The position numbers and the translations under genes were made by a program. DNA of 64,000 nucleotides, from the NCBI GenBank assembly GCA_000711775.1, contig ARYC01000179.1, positions 1 to 64,000 on the forward strand, written 5' to 3'. The notes under the pieces were generated by a model. That model was not told the origin of the DNA and did not search any database. It was given only the letters and a program-made list of their open reading frames with translations. Of this stretch, positions 58,989-64,000 are shown piece after piece (position 1 is the first letter of the stretch; every line of letters starts with the position of its first letter). Origin of the DNA: Oxytricha trifallax (lineage: Eukaryota; Ciliophora; Spirotrichea; Sporadotrichida; Oxytrichidae).

Positions 58989-60713
58989 ATGTCTTTGAAT
59001 AAAAACATTGCAGACTTTTTGATTGTTGGAGGTGGAGTTATAGGTGTAACTCTAGCCAGGGCTTTATCAATTAGGTAATTTAAAAATTTCTAAAAGCACT
59101 TTATATATTTTGCATAAAAATAGCTAAAACTCTATCATTTAGATACCCGAATACACATATTAAACTATTAGAAAAAGAGAAAGAAGTTTCAATGCATACA
59201 TCAGGTAGAAATTCAGGAGTTCTACATGCTGGATTTTACTACTCAAGCGAGACTTTAAAGGCTCAGTTTTGTAGAGCAGGAAATTAAATGTGGACTGAAT
59301 ACTGTGATCAATACAATTTACCTATTAGAAAATGTGGAAAACTTGTAGTGCCAAAGGTAATTAATTTTAAAATAGCCGATTTTTACCCTAGAACATTTAA
59401 TTTTCAATATCTTACACGATAAATTGAATCAAAATTGAATATCATATCTTTTTTTATAGAATGATTAAGAAGTGGAATATATGAAAGATTTATACTAACA
59501 AGGCCTTAAAAATAAAGTCCCAATTGAAATGATTACAAGAGAAGAAGCTTTGAAAATTGATCCATTAGTTAGAGGATATGGCAAAGAATTTATATGGAGT
59601 CCTATTACCAGCACAGTTGATACAAAATCAATCCTTAAGCATATGGTGTAAGTTGGAATTCTCCTAATAAGATTATTTTAGGAAAGAAATCAATGACATT
59701 AACCCAAACTTTGAAATTCTAAAAGAGACTGAGTTAATGGAATAAAAATAAAATAACCCTGGCTAAGTTTTGACAAAGAAAGGAGATAAATTAAATTACA
59801 AGTATCTAATTAATGCAGCTGGTTAGTAGTCTTTAGGTATAGCTCAATCATATGGGTTTGGGAATGACTTTGATTATTTCCCCATAAAGGGAATTTATTC
59901 GATTAGTGATAGGCCTCTAGACCATCTCTACAAAACTTTAGTATATCCAGTGCCTTTAAAAGGTGCCTATTTTTTGGGAGTGCATTCCACTTTAACAGTA
60001 GATGGTTACTTGAAAGTAGGTCCCACAGTTTCTCCAGCATTCTCATTAGAAAATTATCACGGCTTACAAAACTTAAACTTTAATCAGTTCAGACGCATCA
60101 TCACAAATTACTTGCATTTATTGGCTTCAGATTAGAGAAAACTCATTTGGACTTTTATTACGGAAGAAATGCCAAAACACTCGATTAAACGCCTAGTGCA
60201 TGATGTTTCGAAAATTCATCATATAGGACCTGAAGAAGCAAAAACATTTAAAGAATTTTACAGACCAGGTATCAGAGCTTAGTTAATTAACAAAAAGAGC
60301 ATGAAAATGCATAATGACTTTATTTTAGAGTTTGGAGATAATATAAACCTTAAAATATTTTAAATTTTGTATAATTATTAAATTAAAGTTTTTAACATTA
60401 TAATAAAACTTTTATATATCAAAGTTCATTTAAAATGGTAAAATTAATTTATTTAATTTCTATATAATGTTTATTATATTCACTAGTAATTTAAATAAAT
60501 CTTCTAAGAAAAATTTAATAGCTTTAATAATTTTTGGAAATATTTTCATGATAATTTACAAAATGCAATACACCCATTTTGCAAATTCTTATAAAGGTTT
60601 TATGTTTGAATATGCTACACATTTTAAATGTAGTATCTCCTGGATGGACTTGTGCCTTACCTGTAGCAGATCACATTACTAATGAAATATCAAAGAAGTT
60701 AGTTCATGAATGA
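58989..60713 (+). CDS. L2HGDH: L-2-hydroxyglutarate dehydrogenase (FAD-dependent)
   Basis: Mitochondrial metabolite-repair enzyme that oxidises L-2-hydroxyglutarate to 2-oxoglutarate. MSLNKNIADFLIVGGGVIGV is the FAD-binding Rossmann start; no clear mitochondrial presequence precedes it. Then LARALSI-R|YPNTHIKLLEKE, HTSGRNSGVLHAGFYYSSET, CGKLVVPK|NDQEVEY, SPITSTVDTKSILKHMV, YLINAAGQQSLGIAQSYGFG, KGAYFLGVHSTLTVDGYLKV and, after an IES, NMLHILNVVSPGWTCALPVA. Stop TGA at 60711. Three GT-AG introns fit. The IES 60345-60613 is removed at AATAT. Length of about 420 residues is normal. Confidence 0.93.
60345..60613 (+). other. IES, 269 bp, pointer AATAT
   Basis: AATAT at 60340-60344 and 60609-60613. 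Removal gives EFGDNMLHILNVVSPGWT. A longer repeat, ATTTTAAAT, in the same area gives the wrong frame and was rejected as the pointer. Confidence 0.85.
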
Positions 60714-60885
60714 TATTATCATGCTATAAATTTGATTTAAGTTCTCTGATTGTTTATAATGTTAATCCATTTCAGTTATTAATGCATAAATTGATTAATG
60801 TAAATTTGCAAACACAAATAAATGCATATAATTATGATTCTTTTTCTTTGTCCCTTCATATTTCAATCATTTCTTATTTCATCTC

Positions 60886-61444
60886 TCAAATTGAACCTAC
60901 TCTATCTCTTGGGATCATCTTCAACTCAGATCCATGCTTCAAAAAGATTGTTCCTATATATTTTATCGATAAGACATCAGCTTATGTTTCAAATATTAAA
61001 TCTTTACCAGCAGTTTATTAAGGATTGATTCCAACTCCTGAGTTAGTTATAATAGCAGTAGTGGCAGAGTTAACTTTGAATTATTCAGCTACGAATTTCA
61101 CACATGCACTGAATGGGGCGCTTTCTGGTACTGAGATACTAAACATCACATTATCAGTAAGATTCACTTTAAATTTTGAAATAACAGAGAGAAATATCTG
61201 TGGTAATTAGGACAGGTAATTTATGCTGAAAAAGAATTTTTTTCTTACGTTCTGTATGGGAGCTTTGGATCTGATGCATTAGTGATCTTAAATGTGATTT
61301 TTTATTGCATTGCCTTTTGACTTGGAACCTCTTCTTCTTGAGTCACGTCTTTCTTTTGTTCTCTAAAATTCAAGAATTAAGTTGATGTTATGAATAATAT
61401 AATGTAAATTACTCAGTTTGCTCAGCAGGTAGAGTATTTTCCAT
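60886..61444 (-). CDS. UFM1: Ubiquitin-fold modifier 1
   Basis: Ubiquitin-like protein conjugated by the UBA5-UFC1-UFL1 pathway. Joined product: MENTLPAEQTEEQKKDVTQE..., [72 protein letters not shown] and RVGSI TGA. Three GT-AG introns fit (after QTE, after PYR and inside TAG). The C-terminus keeps the conserved VG with a two-residue tail (SI), so the precursor would need UFSP-type cleavage to expose the glycine. An N-terminal extension of about 25 residues precedes the usual start. Divergent from the methyltransferase gene, 122 bp between start codons. Confidence 0.93.
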
Positions 61445-61566
61445 TTTAGAGATTATTAAATTAATTAATTATACTTAGTTATTATGATGGAATAATTAAT
61501 TAGCTAAACATAATTATTAATTTTAGATTATTGTTATAAAGAATATCAAATATTTAATTAAAAAAC

Positions 61567-62559
61567 ATGGAATCTACAAGCACTACCATTACTTAAGAAT
61601 AATCTTCACCTACCATATCATATCCAAAGACTTACCGATAAGTTGAAACTATTTTTATGATAAATATAATTACAAGTTTTTCTTCATATTTATCTTACAA
61701 GATATATTAATTTGTATTAATCTATTTACAATGAAAAAGATTCTACTGGATTCTGCTGCAGTTTCACTCACCTAAAATCTGCAGATTATAGAAACGTCTA
61801 TGAACCTAGTGAAGACAGTTTTCTCCTAATAGATGCTTTAGAATTAGATGTTTTGCACATCAAAGACAATATAAATCCATTGTTTATACTTGAGGTTGGG
61901 TAAGTTTAAATTTATTGAGACAGGAAATAAAACATAATAATACATACTCATTTTTACAAAACTTTAAATGCTAATAAATTGTTAAAGTGTAGGCAGTGGA
62001 GTTGTAATTAACAGTCTATAAATGATACTTAAGAAATAAAACATTCGTGAGTGTATTTATTATGGAGTTGACATCAATCAGAAAGCCTTAGATGCAACTA
62101 GGAGAACTGCCTAAGCCAATTAATGTTAAATTAATCTTTTGCAAATGAATTTCTGCGATAATATGGTACAGAGAATGAAGGGCTAATTTGACATTCTTAT
62201 CTTTAATCCTGTAAGTTATTGAGATTTAAGATATCATATTAAGTACAATAAGTTGACTTTCATTATAGCCATATGTTGTGACGCCATAAGATGAGCTTAT
62301 TGAAGCCTAGTAAAAACAAGGTATTGAAGCTTCGTGGGCTGGAGGAGAAGATGGCATAGAAGTGCTAATGAAATTTATACCACAGTCTTATGAATTAATA
62401 TCAGAAAATGGGGCTTTTTATTTATTGCTGATTGAAGAAAACTTGAGAATATTAAAGAAAATTGGGAAATATTTTGATATTGAGTATTTAGTTAAAAGAG
62501 AATGCCCTGGAGAAAGATAGATTATTCTTAGGTTGACAAAGAAAAAGTAGAATTTGTGA
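61567..62559 (+). CDS. N6AMT1: N6AMT1/Mtq2-type class I methyltransferase
   Basis: HemK2-family SAM-dependent methyltransferase, which methylates the GGQ glutamine of eRF1 with a TRMT112 partner. After a weakly conserved N-terminus (MESTSTTITQEQSSPTI), the product reads SADYRNVYEPSEDSFLLIDA, FILEVG-CGSGVVIN (SAM motif I), YYGVDINQKALDATRRTA, FDILIFNP-PYVVTPQDELIE with the catalytic NPPY split by a GT-AG intron, ASWAGGEDGIEVLMKF, and ENGAFYLLLIEENL. It ends KKKQNL TGA at 62557. An interruption at about 61640-61730 near the N-terminus was not resolved. In a ciliate with reassigned stops this enzyme acts on the release factor that reads TGA only. Confidence 0.92.
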
Positions 62560-62700
62560 ATAAATATAATAGATTAATTAAGAATTAAGTTTGATTATAT
62601 AAAGTTAAAAATAAATAGAAAACTGTCACAATAAAATCAGTAGCAATCAATATTGTCTTGATTATTTACAAAAGCATTTGAAAAAATAAATCATCCAATC
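62560..62700. other. Short spacer between convergent genes
   Basis: 141 bp between the methyltransferase stop and the stop of the - strand coiled-coil gene. No hairpin or terminator noted. Confidence 0.6.
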
Positions 62701-64000
62701 TCACTACTATTATATAAATGTCTTTCTGGCTAAATGTATCATGTTTAAAATGCTCTTCTCCGCTAAGCTAAATGGCTCTTTTATTAAATCTTTACTTAAA
62801 GGACTGGGTTACTTTGAGTAAAAATTGTGGCTAGTTTTATTAATTTAGTTTGCTCTTCTTCTGAATTTTTCATTTTCTGTTAGTTTAGAACTCAACTGTT
62901 CTCTATCAATAGAACTTTATCTTATATAAAAGTTAAAACACAGCTAAATTCTAAAAATCATAATAGAATATTTAAACACTAGAATTTTAGATACTAATAT
63001 TAATTTAAATACTTGCAACTCTCATCGTTGTAACAAACTTCCCTGAGGTCTTAGAATCAAATATATCTGAAGCATTTAGTGAAGTTCTAAGATTGCTCAT
63101 ATTTATTTTCTTTTTATCATTTCTACGCTAAATTTCCAAAGTTTTTAGTAGAACCTATTTCGCATCTAAATCTTCCTTTTTCGTTTGTACGAATTCATCT
63201 AATGTGCCATGTTCCTCTAAATATTTGTAATGTAAACGCGGAATCTTCAATCAATTACTTTTATAACATAGTTATATGTTATAAAATAAGTCAAATTCTA
63301 CTATTGCAAACACTTAAATTCAATCTCGTTAACAAATCTTTATTGATATTTTGAAGTTTATCATTCTCATCTTTATATTTTTCAATTGTACCTTCCAAGA
63401 TTTTTATTTCTAATACTGTCATATTTTGATAATCTTAATACTCTTTCTACATAAAATCTTTTTCGGTTTAGTTTTTGTCTGAAATTTCATTCATTTGTTA
63501 GTTATGAATTTAATGATCTTTAAACAATTGCGATTCTAAAGATGAAACTTTGAATTTTATTAATTAAAATTAATTGTAAATATTTCTATAATAAAATAAG
63601 TCAATTAAGTATTAGGAAAGTAATTATATTTAAAAAAATATAAAATTTAAGCTCCTTGATATTATCTTCTAAGTTTTTCTCTCTTTCCTTCATCATTTCA
63701 ATAAAAATACGAGCCGAATCAGTTTCATGCTACATTAAACTCATTTAGTCTTTCATTTGCCCATATTTCCGTTTGTAAATTTGCACTAATTCCCTCTCAA
63801 ATAAGTTAAGCTTCTCTTCAAAAGTCAGTCTTATTTGGTACCCATATAGGTTGAAAGTCTGATTTATTGTAATGATATAAATATAGAATTTATTCTTTCA
63901 TAAACTTTGACTTCTCATTAAATCTAGAGACTTATATTTTACTTATAATAGCAACTTGTCTTTCTTGATTTCTTTTAGAAAATCGACTTTGAATCCCATA
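62701..64000 (-). CDS. Coiled-coil protein, 5' end beyond the window
   Basis: C-terminal part of a long helical protein. Blocks in order: GFKVDFLKEIKKDKLLL at the window edge; TFEEKLNLFERELVQIYKRK...; MSLMQHETDSARIFIEMMKE...; TVLEIKILEGTIEKYKDEND...; PRLHYKYLEEHGTLDEFVQT...; and a tail IEQLSSKLTENEKFRRRANQ..., KDLIKEPFSLAEKSILNMIH and ARKTFIQQQ TGA at 62701. Heptad-like spacing throughout. Insertions at about 63250-63310, 63570-63650, 63860-63930 and 62960-63010 break the frame. It resembles axonemal or basal-body coiled-coil proteins in composition, but I assign no name. Confidence 0.7.

Noticed and set aside
60350-60625. 9-bp repeat ATTTTAAAT as the pointer of the L2HGDH IES
   Set aside because: It joins the coding blocks in the wrong frame, whereas AATAT restores the conserved LHILNVVSPG.
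60710-61210. Three + strand ORFs of 61-103 codons
   Set aside because: They are antisense to UFM1, whose sequence is unmistakable.
61400-61450. tRNA-like sequence TTTGCTCAGCAGGTAGAGTA
   Set aside because: It resembles a D-arm by chance, but no acceptor or T-arm pairing follows and it lies in the first exon of UFM1.

Overview
The window looks like germline (micronuclear) DNA of a hypotrich spirotrich ciliate, most like Oxytricha; close relatives such as Stylonychia or Tetmemena cannot be excluded. The evidence is: AT-rich DNA; reading frames that stay open only if TAA and TAG are read as glutamine and TGA is the only stop; short GT-AG introns; recognisable genes cut by short AT-rich insertions flanked by 3-8 bp direct repeats (internal eliminated sequences, IES, with pointers); a 4.1-kb telomere-bearing element (TBE) with C4A4 ends; and a satellite array. 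In at least 17 places I could remove an insertion at a pointer and restore the reading frame, usually through a conserved motif. All genes checked appear to be in linear (non-scrambled) order.

Layout. 1-3310: satellite array of about 173-bp units. 3.4-5.2 kb: degenerate tandem repeat, an inverted satellite copy and two decayed TBE ends. 6.2-7.4 kb (-): adenosine kinase. 7.9-8.9 kb (-): Fe/Mn superoxide dismutase. 9.0-10.2 kb (-): small hypothetical gene. 10.3-14.1 kb: two copies of one foldback family, a small coiled-coil gene, and an 840-bp foldback with an 8-bp flanking repeat. 14.1-17 kb: mostly AT-rich, with two isolated coding-like patches. 17-20.1 kb (-): cyclic-nucleotide-binding K+ channel. 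20.9-22.5 kb (-): multi-pass membrane protein. 23.2-24.7 kb (+): mitochondrial class I release factor. 24.7-27.3 kb (-): Gln/Asn-rich protein. 27.5-28.9 kb (-): unknown gene. 28.9-41.9 kb (-): large TBC-domain (Rab-GAP-like) gene with many IESs, two of them over 2 kb and carrying mobile-element-like cargo. 42.7-50.5 kb (+): nephrocystin-4 (NPHP4) homologue whose IESs contain two palindromic elements. 51.0-51.6 kb (-): small membrane protein. 51.8-55.9 kb: TBE transposon. 55.9-57.1 kb (-): 14-3-3 protein. 57.7-58.4 kb (+): small unknown protein. 58.7-58.8 kb (-): U6 snRNA. 59.0-60.7 kb (+): L-2-hydroxyglutarate dehydrogenase. 60.9-61.4 kb (-): UFM1. 61.6-62.6 kb (+): N6AMT1/Mtq2-type methyltransferase. 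62.7 kb to the window end (-): coiled-coil protein.

The genes are unrelated housekeeping, ciliary and signalling loci and do not form an operon. The most unusual content lies in the eliminated DNA: a 2.16-kb IES inside the TBC domain that carries a GC-richer, intron-containing gene between 25-bp inverted repeats ending in A4C4/G4T4; a 2.07-kb IES with 160-bp G-rich inverted repeats and two foldbacks nested inside; and a 980-bp palindrome inside an NPHP4 IES.
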